A stretch of DNA of 64,000 nt from Tubulanus polymorphus. Its lineage: Eukaryota; Nemertea; Palaeonemertea; Tubulaniformes; Tubulanidae. The DNA is taken from contig NC_134036.1 of assembly GCF_964204645.1 (NCBI RefSeq), positions 10,712,704-10,776,703 on the forward strand. Reading direction: 5' to 3'. The translations under genes and the position numbers were made by a program. This document shows, piece by piece, positions 23,152 to 34,567 of this stretch (its first letter is position 1; the number at the start of each line of letters is the position of its first letter). The notes beneath the pieces are model-generated. The model searched no databases, was not told where the DNA came from, and saw only the letters and a list, made by a program, of their open reading frames with translations.

Positions 23152-23475
23152 TTAACACGTTAGAATTCTTTTCATTATCTCGTTCTCTTTTGTTTCTTCT
23201 CTTTTAAATTTTAAGTATTCATCTAAATTACATCCATAAGCAACTGTATGAATTACATCATCTAAAATATATCTTTTATCATCAAATGGGTTTAGACTTA
23301 TCTTTTCAATTTCTTCAATAAACATTTCATGATCTTCAGATCTTAAACATCTCATCTTATGTTTTCTAACTTCTTCATTGAATATACAATTGATATAATC
23401 TTTGAAATGAATATTCTTTTCTACTACACTTTTTGTTATTAGGGTTTTCTGTTTCTTCACAGAAAACCCTATTGA
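23152..23475 (-). pseudogene. Virus-block gene 1, C-terminal tail of a family B DNA polymerase
   Basis: The frame ending at 23152 reads VVEKNIHFKDYINCIFNEEV, then LRSEDHEMFIEEIEKISL and DDKRYILDDVIHTVAYG. As I recall, this order of segments ends the polymerases of invertebrate Polinton-like elements (a YTKRA..P-like region further upstream is absent here). No catalytic motif is present, so only the tail survives. The codons upstream of about 23475 do not look homologous, so the break is close to the palindrome at 23441-23470. Confidence 0.5.
23441..23470. repeat. Perfect 12-bp palindrome with 6-bp loop
   Basis: AGGGTTTTCTGT at 23441-23452 and its exact complement at 23459-23470 flank TTCTTC. 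It sits where polymerase-tail homology fades and the AT-rich block ends. It may mark an insertion, recombination or breakage junction. Confidence 0.8.
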
Positions 23476-23519
23476 AATTCGCGTGATTATTATTATTTTT
23501 TTTTCCCTTTTCCACATAG

Positions 23520-24066
23520 TTTTTGTTAAAAGTATAAAGGCTTCCTTACCTTACCGCTGTCGCCGATACAATCCGTATGATGTCCTTCAGCTCACTTCAA
23601 TCTCCAGATACTGCATGGGAATTTTGATAAATCCACGTTATAAAGGTGTAACCTTCGATCTGTGGAGGTAAACCCGGTTCTCCGCCATCTGTAACCGGCT
23701 GGTTGTTGTATCGGCAGGCTGACTGGGGAACTAGCATTTACACCAGCGGTACAGGATTCCATCCATTAGGAACAACAAGGCAGTTAAACCTTATATGTAC
23801 AATCTTTATTGCATCCCGGAATGAGAATGATTATCATATCTTTACATAGTCTTTATATACAGAATCATGAGTATAATGTGAGAACTAGGTGTCAGACAAG
23901 TTGTAGACATCAGGACTCACAAACAAACACCTAGTTACATGTTTGAGAGACATTGATTAATTATCAATGAGCACTGACTATAGCTAATTATCGTGAAAAC
24001 ATGTTGAGTAATGTCACATGTTGATTACGACCTTAAAGCACATATTGACACTATAGTCATAAGTTA
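23520..24066. other. Intergenic, no gene recognised
   Basis: Base composition returns to the genomic average immediately outside the virus-like block. I see no exon, repeat array or RNA gene. Confidence 0.4.
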
Positions 24067-24071
24067 TATTA

Positions 24072-24111
<40 letters not shown>

Positions 24112-24112
24112 C

Positions 24113-24173
<61 letters not shown>

Positions 24174-24175
24174 CA
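24067..24175. repeat. (ATT)n microsatellite
   Basis: About 36 nearly uninterrupted trinucleotide units of ATT/TTA. Apparent poly-Leu and poly-Asn reading frames across it are artefacts. Confidence 0.97.
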
Positions 24176-25832
24176 TATTCTTTTTCACACTGGATCGTAC
24201 TGAAAGGATATAAACAACTGCAATTTACTTTCACTGTCGGTGAAACCATTCTGTATCACAAGTACTACGCTGCATTGACATATACTGTATATGATATTAA
24301 TTAGAATTGCACTGTTTACTCACTGTGAGCCTCTAAACATCGAAATTTAAGCCCGATTCAAACAGTATCCATATACGTATGTGTATTGCCTACGTGTCAT
24401 TCCCACAGCACGTCCTAAATACGTGTGTTTGTGTCTGTGTCCTTATATCGATAGAGCTGTATTGTTCTGAATCTGTAGTAAACACGTAAGCAGTAGTGAT
24501 ATTTTTATCTCTTACTCCTACGAATCGATCGTTGAATTAGGACATTGCTCGACTGAACGCAACTGTGGAATTTTTAATAGCCTTGTTTGTGTTTGTGCCG
24601 TATACAAGTTAGAGAGCTGGCAACACTAGTAGTGAGCATCATAGGCTTTGATACTTCGAATTCGGCTAGTAACAAGAATATTGCTCAACGGTTTTACTTG
24701 AAACTTACGTTAGATGTACGGAACACAGGTACCTTGAGGTAAGTCTAATGGCTTTTTGATTGGGGACCCCGTTCACCCACCAGGGGGCGTTTTACTTTTG
24801 AAAATTCTGACATGGAAAAGTTACTGTGTGAGAAAATTTTTGTCTTTGAGTTTTCAGCTTCGGCCGGGCACGAAAGTTGTTCATGACAGCCTGGAGGCTA
24901 AAAAAGTCAGTGGCACGCCCTATCTGCGATTAACCGTTTGGGCTCTACGGGCTCGAAAATGGGACACCAAATTTTTCAAAGCGATTTTTGCTCCTAGCTC
25001 CTTAACCGGTGGAGATAGAATTGTGGTTGCAGCGAGTGATCAGTAGCCCTTGACAAGACGCTTGTATTGATGTATGGTATAACTATGTAACTCACATGGT
25101 TCTCCAGTAGCGCCACCTATAAGAGGCTGGAAAACACATTTTCATCTATATCGACTAAGGGTATCAATGGATTTCTATAAGAATTGATACACATGTACCT
25201 GGTTACTAAATGCAACGAACCTCCCACATGATTAGTTCCTATTTTAACCACTAGGGGGCGTACATTTTGAAAAATCGATTTCGGCATCCATTTTTTCGTA
25301 TGTAATGCGGTCTGTTTATTACAAAACTTAGTATAAGTACAAAGACACGTGTGTAATATGCCAACCTGCATGATTAGTTCATACAACTGCCACCAGGGGA
25401 CTGTGAAAACAACGATCTTTGCTCCTAAACCGTTGGTCATAGAATCGAGGTTGAAATGTGTGGTTAGTAGCCCTTTACAAGACACTTGTATTGGTGTATG
25501 GTTTAAGTAGGTAACTCATATGGTGCTCCAGTAGCGCCACCTACAAATTGTTGGAAATGCATTTTCATTGATATCTACTTATCGGATGGAGGAATTTCTA
25601 TGAAAATTGATACACAGGTACTTTGCTACGAGGGAATGGTAGAACACTGTATCACCAAGTTATTTTCCCTAAACTTGGTACATCATTACTTTGCACTTAA
25701 GAGCCATGGGTCAACATATCCATGATATGGGCTGACCCATGATACAGGATAACCCCTAGGTGGCGCTTCTTCACAGATAGTGGTACGTAATGAACTGATT
25801 TCAGTGAAATCTTTTGCAACCTTCCTGGTACG
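24176..25832. repeat. Dispersed-repeat region with CTCF-like words
   Basis: Two related segments, about 25040-25150 and 25455-25575, share AGTAGCGCCACCTA and TAGTAGCCC. They imply a tandem or duplicated repeat about 415 bp apart. Within the region CCACCAGGGGGCG (24777-24789), CCACTAGGGGGCG (25248-25260), CCACCAGGGGA (25390-25400) and, inverted, GCGCCACCTAGGGG (25753-25766) resemble the core CTCF site. There is no coding sequence I can support. Confidence 0.5.
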
Positions 25833-28180
25833 GTGTCTAACCCGGCAAGGCAGAAACCCGTTATCGCTGCTTTGCAGCTATATTTTCTTTTATATTCTAG
25901 TCTCCGCGAAATAAGCAGGTTGACTGTATTACCGTTGACTAATGGTTCGTTGAAAACCCCGTCAGTGGACATAGATTCAGCCATGTCAAATGCGGGAAAA
26001 AATATCCCGAGCCTATCGTCAATTGATATCAGTGACATTAGACGCACGTGCAGCCGCTGGGCCGAAGCTACGGGCATCGAAGACCCCAGAATTGCAAAAA
26101 AATTATGGTTGCTTGTTCGCCCTAACAGAGTTGGTAAGTTATGCCTTCTTAACTAATCGTAAGCATCTGTATGTGTGAGCAGAATGACCTTTAAAAGCTT
26201 GTCACATTTTTTTTTAGTTTCTTACACAATTAAATCTTACGGATTTGTGTTGCTCTGAAGGGTTGGAATCTTTCCTACGTGAGTCTGTCGTGCCAAGAGG
26301 TTATCAAGCCCATCAGGTGTTTGGGGTCGACATTAGGTATGAAAACACCTTACTCAGCACCTTAGCGGATGCCCCAGCACATTTCAGCAAACACGAGGTA
26401 AACTTGTGTGTATTTATGTCTAAATCTAATGACAACATTACTCAAACCACAGTATATTCATCACATATTGTATATTCTTTCGGACGTTTTCAGCTTCATA
26501 GAATCATAGCTATCACTCATCATTCACTAAACGGCAAACAAGAGCGCTGTCTTGCCGTTGGAATAAGAGCACTGAGCGCCGAAATGCGGGCAAGGCAATC
26601 GACTATAACGATAAGCGAGAAAAAACTGAAGGATGGGGTTTTGGAGATGGGGGACGTTGTGGGCGACATTCGAGAATCGGGGGAAGTAATGTATCGTCGG
26701 CAGTAATTCCGCTTTCTCAAATACCAACCAAACTAGTCGACGGATTATTCGCTGGAATGTATGTTGTTCGAAATGAGCGGAAATTCTATCACCGTTCAAT
26801 CGTAAACGAAGAAATATTTTTTTTCCAGAAAATTCTGAGCCACGACTTCGGGACGTCCAAGATCCAAAGAAGACGATGGAATCGATGGAATTGGCTAGAC
26901 AGAGAGCAGGTTAGAAAATGCCGAACTATCAAAATGTATGAATATATAAAATATTTGTTAACGTAACGACCAAAAAAACAGAGAATTATATTGAATAATT
27001 ATTATTTCAGAGTCTCCTGAACAAATGTCATTTGAAGCACCGAGTGGTGCAAGTAAAACACCCGTGTCTCCTGAACAAATGTCATTTGAAGCACCGAGCG
27101 CAGGTAAAATACCTTAACAATTCAATAAAAAAGAAATAACCATCAAGTTGATTAAATATAAAGAAATCAAAAACTGAGAATCATATCTAATAGTTTTTCA
27201 TTTCAGAGTCTACCAAGAAAGTAATTGCAGAATCAATTGTAGAGCCGAATGCCGGTAAGAGAAAACATAAGATTCATATTGAAAATGACTTTTGAAAATT
27301 TAAGAACGAGTATATATGGTTGTATAGCTATCATTTCAGACACGATGGAAGTCACCGTAAACTTTTGACCACGGCTTCGGGCACGTCGGGTTATGTCGGC
27401 AAGACCAAATGAGCAGAGATCAGGTACCTAATTAACAATACGAGTAGTTTCTTTAGTAAAAATAATGCGTGATGAAAGAACTGTCATTTCCAGAATCAAT
27501 TTGCAATGTACACGTAGATGACATACAAGAATCGCTGCAAGGCCGTTCATCGAGTATTTCAATGGGTAAGACAATGAGATTTAAACGTAATAATGTACAT
27601 GCACATAGTTTACTAGGGTTGTATCAAATAGTTACACGTACATCATAATACATTTCTTAAAACAATTGCAGAAGACCTCGCAAGAACATTGGAGCAAGTC
27701 GACAAGACGAAAAGGAACGAAAAATAAGAAAGAAGATGTATGCGTGGTCCGTGGATCTTACCACGTTGGGAACAAAAAAAACAACTAACGTGATTCAGTG
27801 CGATTCTTGCTGCCGATGGTTCCATTGTGAATGCGTAGGAATCAAAAGCGCCCAATTAAAAATCTACAGATCGGGAAAAATCGTACAAATGTCAATTGTG
27901 TACTACCTGAATCATACTACATTCACAGATGATATATATAACGTTCGATATTACTAGATGAACATTCATTGTAAATACTAAGGAAATATCATTTATTCCA
28001 GAAAATCGTACAAGTGTAAATTGTGTAAATTGTCTAGATCATATCATTACATTCATAAATGCTGAAATTATATTACATATATTTTACATATATATTATAT
28101 TACATATATTTTATTATATGAACATTCGTCGTAAATACTAAAAAATGTCATTTATTTCAGGAAATCGTACCAGTGTAAAT
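25833..28180 (+). pseudogene. Multi-exon PHD-finger gene of unknown type
   Basis: Candidate exons with good splice signals include 25833-26131 (DISDIRRTCSRWAEATGIED), 26219-26396 (ending FSKHE before GTAAAC) and 26492-26703. A run of very short modules follows that begin after CAG with a Glu codon, at about 26828, 27010, 27206 and 27493. Two of these duplicate PEQMSFEAPS. The last part, about 27736-27900, reads NVIQCDSCCRWFHCECVGI, a PHD-finger signature, but its final Cys pair lies in another frame. The acceptor and the segment coding SYKC..C are repeated at about 28000 and 28160. Function unknown, and stops in the 3' part suggest decay. Confidence 0.4.
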
Positions 28181-29379
28181 TGTGTCCTACATGTACCTAA
28201 ATCATATAATTACATTCAAAGACATTATATTAGATAATTGAAATTATATTAGATAATCTTGCCAACTTCAATTATTGATCGTATTAATCGATATCGCGCA
28301 CTGAGCTTCGCGCCATTTTGTGCTAATGCTGTGAGATACAGACTTGGAGTGACTCGGGAGTGCTCCGAATACATCGTCAGTAAATGTGGGATTCGAACCT
28401 AATATGATAAGATTTTTAGTAAACATCCGCCACTAGTTCGTAGAATTTTCGGAATTTCTATTAACATTCTCGTTTTTTGTCAATCCTGAATTACGTAACC
28501 CGGAAATAAAATTTTCGACATTTTCCGCTACAAATGTGCGATTTCTATCCATACAATAGGCCTAACTTAAAAAAACAAAATGTGACGAACTAGATATTAG
28601 TATGTAGTTTATATAACTATGTAATTTTATGGGTCTCTGTCATTGTATAATGTCAAAAAAGTGACACTCGTCTGTAAATTTGCACAATTATTAAAATTTT
28701 TTTTGGCGCCCATAATAATCGTTTTACGTTTCGTCTTTTTACATTGCACATAGTCACTAAACTGCTTATTTCTACTGTTAAGTTTTTTAAACAGTTGATT
28801 GAGATCAATTAGATTTCATTCTATTCAAGTGAAATTGTGTCCTTGTTAAAAAAGAAGTGAAAATTAAGATGGTATTCAAAATCAAGCAAAATTAAATTTT
28901 ATTCGACAGAGTTATGTTTAACGCAGGAGCTTTTATGTGTTAATAGTGATATGTCTTCAACTTCAAAACAACCCATTCTCATAGACAGCAAACATGACAC
29001 TTATATAGGCCTAAACTAGAAATTGTTGCAGTCTAGGTGGGCGAGTGATAGGCCTCTAACGTCTACTATAGTTTCTCGAGCCTTGGCGCTTATCAAGTCT
29101 GTCTATTTCATATAGTATAAGCCTTTTACGGCTTTTCGACCTTGTAAAATTACCGAATCAAATACATGTAGTTTGATTAATGTATAGGCCTAGGTCCTTT
29201 GCATTTGAGGTCTCTCGGGCCTCCAAATGGTAATAACTATTGGTACATTTTTTGTAATTGTAGATGTATTTGTCATAGTCGGAATAGATTTGTCATTCAA
29301 CATAGTCGGGTTCGTCATAAAGGATTGAGCAGAGTCGTAATCGATGAAGGGATTCAGTAATCGTTGAACACAGGAGTAA
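28181..29379. other. Intergenic, no gene recognised
   Basis: AT-rich sequence with several TAGGCCTA-type words and one GGGATTCGAACC word near 28390. No coding or RNA feature seen. Confidence 0.4.
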
Positions 29380-30690
29380 GTTTCGGAGTCGTAATCGTTT
29401 AACGGAGTCGCAATCGTTAAACGGAGTCGTAGTCGCTGAACGGAAGCGTAATCATTGAACGGAGTCGTAGTCGCTGAACGGAAGCGTAATCGTTGAACGG
29501 TGTCGTAGTCGCTGAATGGAGTCGTAATCGTTTAACGGAGTCGCAATCGTTAAATGGAGTTGTAGTCGCTGAATGGAAGCGTAATCGTTGAACGGAGTCG
29601 TAGTCGCTGAATGGAGTCATAATCGTTTAACGGAGTCGCAATCGTTAAACGGAGTCGTAATTGTTAAACGAGTCGTAATCGTTAAACGAGTCGTAGTTGC
29701 TGAACGGAGTCGTAATCGTTAGACAAGTCGTAGTCGCTGAACGGAAGCGTAATCATTGAACGGAGTCGTAGTCGCTGAACGGAAGCGTAATCGTTGATCG
29801 GTGTCGTAGTCGCTGAATGGAGTCGTAATCGTTTAACGGAGTCGCAATCGTTAAATGGAGTTGTAGTCGCTGAATGGAAGCGTAATCGTTGAACGGAGTC
29901 GTAGTCGCTGAATGGAGTCATAATCGTTTAACGGAGTCGCAATCGTTAAACGGAGTCGTAATTGTTAAACGAGTCGTAATCGTTAAACGAGTCGTAGTTG
30001 CTGAACGGAGTCGTAATCGTTAAACGAGTCGTAGTCGCTGAACGGAGTCGTAATCGTTGAACGGAGTCGTAATCGTTAAAAGAGTCGTAGTCGCTGAACG
30101 GAGTCGTAATCATTAAACGAGTCGTAGTCGCTGAACGGAGTCGTAATCGTTGAACGGAGTCGTAATCGTTAAAAGAGTCGTAGTCGCTGAACGGAGTCGT
30201 AATCGTTAAACTAGTCGGAGTCGCTGAACGGAGTCGTAATCGTTGAACGGAGTCGTAATCGTTAAACGAGTCGTAGTCGCTGAACGGAGTCGTAATCGTT
30301 GAACAGAGTCGTAGTCGCTGAACGGAGTCGTAATCGTTTAACGTAGTCGCTGAACGGAGTCATAGTCGCTGAACGGAGTCGTAATCGTTGAACGGAGTCG
30401 TAGTCGCTGAACAGAGTCGCAGTCGCTGAACGGAGTCATAATCGTTGAACGGAGTCGTAGTCGCTGAACGGAGTCGTAATCGTTTAACGTAGTCGCTGAA
30501 CGGAGTCGTAATCGCTGAACGGAGTCGTAATCGTTGAACGGAGTCGTAATCGTTGAACGGAGTCGTAGTCGCTGAACGGAGTCATAATCGTTGAACGGAG
30601 TCGTAGTCGCTGAACGGAGTCGTAATCGTTGAACGGAGTCGTAGTCGCTGAATGGAGTCGTAATCGTTTAACGAAGTTGTAATTGTCAAA
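29380..30690. repeat. 18-19-bp minisatellite array with about 300-bp higher-order copies
   Basis: About 70 units of GTCGTAATCGTTGAACGGA and variants (GTAGTCGCTGAACGGA, GTAATCGTTAAACGA) fill 1.3 kb. A segment starting at 29434 is repeated almost exactly at 29735, showing segmental amplification within the array. Long minus-strand reading frames here simply mirror the repeat. Confidence 0.95.
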
Positions 30691-30815
30691 CCTAGTCGTA
30701 ATCATTGAAGGGATTCAGTAATTGTTGAACACAGGGGTAAGTCAATGGATTTAAAGAAATTTTTAGGCCTATAGTTAGAACATACATTGATATATTGTTT
30801 AATTGATTTTTGTAG
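30691..30815. other. Array edge and short unique sequence
   Basis: Degenerate repeat units fade into unique sequence that ends in an acceptor (TTTTTGTAG) for the next exon. Confidence 0.4.
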
Positions 30816-32427
30816 GTCAGAAAGCAGTAGACCGCGAGCCCTGGGGCAGGGTAGCTGGGAAGGTTACCAGCATGTTGGGTTCTGCAAGAAAGATCTACTA
30901 TGGTACAGCGAGGAAAAAGATATCATTTAAAGAAAAAATGGCTAAGCTTCATAGTAAGTGATTATGCAGCATTTTGTATTAGATGTTTATTATTTATTTC
31001 TATTGTTCATTACATTATGACTCTACCCTGATTATTATTTTGGAAAGTTGCTCTGATAATTAAAATGACTTATGGCAAAGATTGGCAATGATTTCTTAAT
31101 TCCGCAATTGGTGGTAACCTTGTGAAATAATGCCAAAAATCAAGTCAATTGTATTTGAAAGATTGTAAATTCAATGGAACTGTTGTTCTAACAAACTCCG
31201 GTATATAATAGTTTGTGAAAAATATAATTCGCAATAATAGGAATACTGCTCGTTATAGCAGACAGTCAATTTACCGATCAATTTTGTTAATTGCTGTGAA
31301 GTTTATTTTGACAATGTCCATTGAATGTTTGTTAAAGACTAGTTGATAAAAATTCAAGTTGATCAATTCTCTAATTTTACATATGTTGACTGTTTTTTTC
31401 TTTTATACATCCATCATTTTCAATTCATATTGTTGTTTCAATAAAAACCTTTCAAAAATTATATATGACTGTGTTTGTCTTTCTTAGCCATCTAATTCAA
31501 GAAAGGTTACTTGGGGTTCTTGGATCAAATTTATAGCAGGATGGTAATTTTATTCATAAAGAATGTATCTGGATCGAAATATTCCTCTAACATATCGTAT
31601 ATTATGGGTACCCTGTGTATAAATTATTTACAATAAGTGAAAGGAAATGAGTCTCAGGATAAAGTTTTTGTAAAAGAAGTGTGGTTCTGACAGCTGTATT
31701 ATAAAGGTGAGTTTCTTGACTATTTCAAAGTTCATTTTCAAACTAACTTGAGTCTGTCCTTGAGTGAAATTGAAGTTTGTTACAGGACAATTGTTAGTCA
31801 AAATAGTGTTCCAAAAGTGGTAGCATTTGACATGGTGAAATATCGAATTATCACTAACAATTTCTATCTGATGACAGACTGGTTAATTTTTCTTTTGCCT
31901 AATTAATCATTTAATTTCCTCTGCATGCAACATACCAACAAATTTAAAACTATTCCATTTTCAGCAAGTGGTAGACATAGAATTTATTGAAATCATTGTT
32001 TCACAATAGACAAATTGCGTCGAACTAAATACATGTATTACCTTATATATAATTAATTAAAAGCAAAAAATGCTGATACCTTTATGTTTTAAATTGTAAT
32101 ATTACAAAATGTTAGTTGCATTAACAGTTTTTAAGGTACACTCGTGCAAGCTGCACCATATAAATTTTATTTACAATAATTACTGGGTTGTACCTTAAGT
32201 TTTTATCTAATGAGTTGAATGTTCTTTCAATCAATATAACAGGCTCTAGGAGAAAATCAGCGAAAAGTGACATGCAGTTGGCAGATGAAAGCAATGAAAC
32301 ACTTTTAACCGCAACCCCTTCTTCGATACCAAAAAATATCGATTTCCTAAAAGGTCACGATGAGTGCGCGAAGCTTATTCTTAGTATTGCTCTAGAGATG
32401 TTCGATCGATTAAACTTACTTGAATAG
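30816..32427 (+). CDS. Two-exon gene fragment related to the N-terminus of the DDE transposase
   Basis: Exon 30816-30953 is open (REPWGRVAGKVTSMLGSARK, then ARKKISFKEKMAKLH) and ends at GTAAGTG. Exon 32243-32427 follows an AACAG acceptor and reads SRRKSAKSD onward to a stop. The junction splits the same codon position as the transposase gene at 41603-45568, whose exon 2/3 junction gives KKKKFADKMKSM then GSRNSAKSD. I infer shared ancestry of the N-terminal region. The catalytic part is missing. A weakly similar copy of NIDFLKGH lies at 33155-33200. Confidence 0.4.
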
Positions 32428-33229
32428 CTTTGTCTGTCCCCTTTGAAAAACATTTGCTGTCTTAAAAAAACCTGTAATATATAATATGATAGGGCTTACG
32501 AAATGTACTGGAGGCTTTAGGCCTAGATTGACTATAATCGCACGGCGTCGATTGCCACAGATTATCAGATTATCGCCCACTCTCTAGGCCTACCTGACAA
32601 TATTACAACTCTTACTACAATTCATTGTGGTCACAACCCATCCCTGCTTCGACTGCCCCGAAAAAACAAATAACTGAGGGAATTTACTAGCCTGGGACGG
32701 GTCAAATTATCTGACAGTTTGCACTTCAATACATGAAATAGGCCCATCGATGAGCTAGGCCTGAAGGTGAATGCGGTTAACTGTTGATACGAATCTTTTT
32801 TTCATTATGGGTTGACATCTTAACAGAATTACTTCAATATAGGCCGCGGTCTGAGTTAAGAATTTGAAGTGGAAATATTTCCGGGTTTCAGCGAACCCGG
32901 AAGTAAGTAAACAAATTCAGTCGTATTTTTACATTTATTGGGTCAACATGCAGCAAACATACACCATTAACGGCCACAAACGTAATTCTTTACTTACATT
33001 AACAAATGACACCCATTAAAGCAACTGGAATCGTTTCAAAGGCAACCAATTCATGATACACTCCGATATTTTAACTATCGTGTCTAGCGAGGATGACTCC
33101 ACGTCTTGCTGAAGATCGTGATCGCGCGCAATAGATTTGTTCGCGGCCACCGAATAATATTGATTTCCTTAAAGGTCACAACAATTACGCGAAACTTCAA
33201 GGTCTCTTATTCTTAGCATTGTCTGTACG
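32428..33229. other. Intergenic, one repeated segment
   Basis: Bases 33155-33225 resemble 32316-32394 (ATTGATTTCCT, AAAGGTCAC, TTATTCTTAG). This is a partial duplication just upstream of the recombinase gene. Nothing else is recognised. Confidence 0.4.
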
Positions 33230-34532
33230 TACGTGGATTGCCCAATTTGCTCGCGGCCGAAGACTCATATGCCGCAACACCTAAGAGTCGTCCATAAGTG
33301 GGGGCGCGTGCGATCGAGAAATTGGAATCGCAGGACGGAGGAAGACATCGGAAAATCTCAATACAAGACGCTAGCCCCGTACAATAAGCGCAGATCAATG
33401 GTTAAATGTAGTAAATGTGGTTTTTACTTCAGACGGCTATCAAGCCACACTAAATGCCTATCACGAGGTAACATCAGGTGCTAGTGACTTTGCGAATGAA
33501 ATAGTTAATGAATGACCATGTCTTTCATTTTTATCTTTAGATCAGAGCAGTGATTCGGATAAAAGTTCAGATTCTGAAGTCGAAGAAACCAGCCCCGAAG
33601 ACAGAGATAGCAGTGAAGAAGAGAATGCGGATGAAAGTGATGTGGAGGAGGTGACTGGGGAAAGTGATGAAGAGTAGGAAGAGGAGAGAAAGGAAGTTAA
33701 AAGAGTGAAGAAAGTCCATCCCATGATGAAGAAGGGTAAGTCCTACATATTTAACTCATGTGTTTGTTCGTGATGACCTAATTCTTATTTTTCCGATAGA
33801 ATTTGATGAGGAATTCATGTCATGGCTTCGGCCAATGGCTGAAGAGGAGAAAACGTCGGAGGCGTATGTGCGCGACAGTCGACACTTGCTTGATTTTTGT
33901 AATGGCAAGATAACACCTACAAACGTAGTCGAGTGGTTGGAGGTGGAGAAAGAGAGTGGCAAAACGCCTGGGTCGCTAAAGTCCTATGTACATTCAATAA
34001 AGAATCGATTAATCAGGTTCATTCGCGACGTGAGTATAAATGCATGGACCTCCCTCCACTCGGTGGATGTTGTACCTTAAACCCTTCCCTTGTGCACCGT
34101 CTACTTCCCTTCCCTTGTGCACCGTCTACTTCCCTTCCCTTGTGCACCGCGTACTTCCCTTCCCTTGTGCACCGCGTACTTCCCTTCCCTTGTGCACCAT
34201 CTACTTGGAAAAATTTTCACCCTAGCCCTTCCCTTGTGCACCGCGTACTTCCCTTCCCTTGTGCACCATCTACTTGGAAAACTTTTCACCCTAGCCCTTC
34301 CCTTGTGCACCGTATACTTCCCTTTCCATGTACACCGTCAAGTAAGAAATCCGGCATACCCGACATAACATGCTACATATTGATGAAACTTTTGATTTCC
34401 AGCGTGGACACAAGGAATCGGGTATTAGACGCCACATGTTGGATCGGGTGGAAACGCGCCTAGCAACATATGCTCAAAAGCTGCGCAAAGAATCAAAAGC
34501 AACGCAGCATGAAGTGCATGATAAGCAGCAAA
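33230..34532 (+). pseudogene. Tyrosine recombinase gene, 5' part, split by the Polinton
   Basis: Exons in matching phases are 33230-33467 (zinc finger DCPICSRPKTHMPQHLRVVH and a second CxxC..H..C), 33541-33735 (acidic Ser/Glu-rich linker), 33800-34029 and 34403-about 34532. The exon at 33800 has FMSWLRPMAEEEKTSEAYVR, and TPGSLKSYVHSIKNRLIRF is a typical core-binding domain. The linker exon has an in-frame TAG at about 33675. The first exon lacks a clear start Met, so a further 5' exon is likely. The catalytic half lies beyond the 22-kb insertion, at 56866-58169. Intron 3 contains a 25-bp minisatellite. Confidence 0.75.
34086..34325. repeat. 25-bp intronic minisatellite
   Basis: About nine copies of CCCTTCCCTTGTGCACCG followed by TCTACTT or GTACTT. 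Two longer units carry a TTGGAAAA..TTTTCACCCTAG insertion. All lie between the donor at 34030 and the acceptor at 34401-34402. Confidence 0.9.
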
Positions 34533-34537
34533 GTGGG

Positions 34538-34567
34538 CATACATACATACATACATACATACATACA
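34538..34567. repeat. (CATA)n microsatellite, Polinton target site, left
   Basis: Seven CATA units end in CATACA (34562-34567), which is repeated at 56834-56839 directly after the right end of the Polinton. The element therefore inserted into this microsatellite in the recombinase gene, giving the 6-bp duplication typical of Polintons. Because the site is repetitive the exact duplication length could be read slightly differently. Confidence 0.85.

Larger units (their letters stand above)
18165..23475 (-). mobile_element. AT-rich virus-like gene block (truncated endogenous DNA virus or virus-like transposon)
   Basis: At least nine genes lie head to tail on the minus strand with gaps of about 15-25 bp. 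Composition is far more AT-rich than the flanks, and the intergenic junctions are strikingly alike. Gene content includes a penton or minor-capsid-like protein, two-membrane-segment proteins, a putative OB-fold protein and a fragment that looks like the C-terminal tail of a family B DNA polymerase at the upstream edge. I infer a relative of Polinton/adinto-type viruses cut off upstream of the polymerase. No terminal repeats or target duplication were found. Several genes carry single stops or frameshifts. Confidence 0.65.

Noticed and set aside
24011-24304. Poly-leucine or poly-asparagine reading frames
   Set aside because: They are translations of the (ATT)n microsatellite.
29417-30705. Long minus-strand frames with repeated FSDYDSVQRLR
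   Set aside because: They mirror an 18-19-bp minisatellite whose unit lengths shift frame; there is no start, splice or domain evidence.
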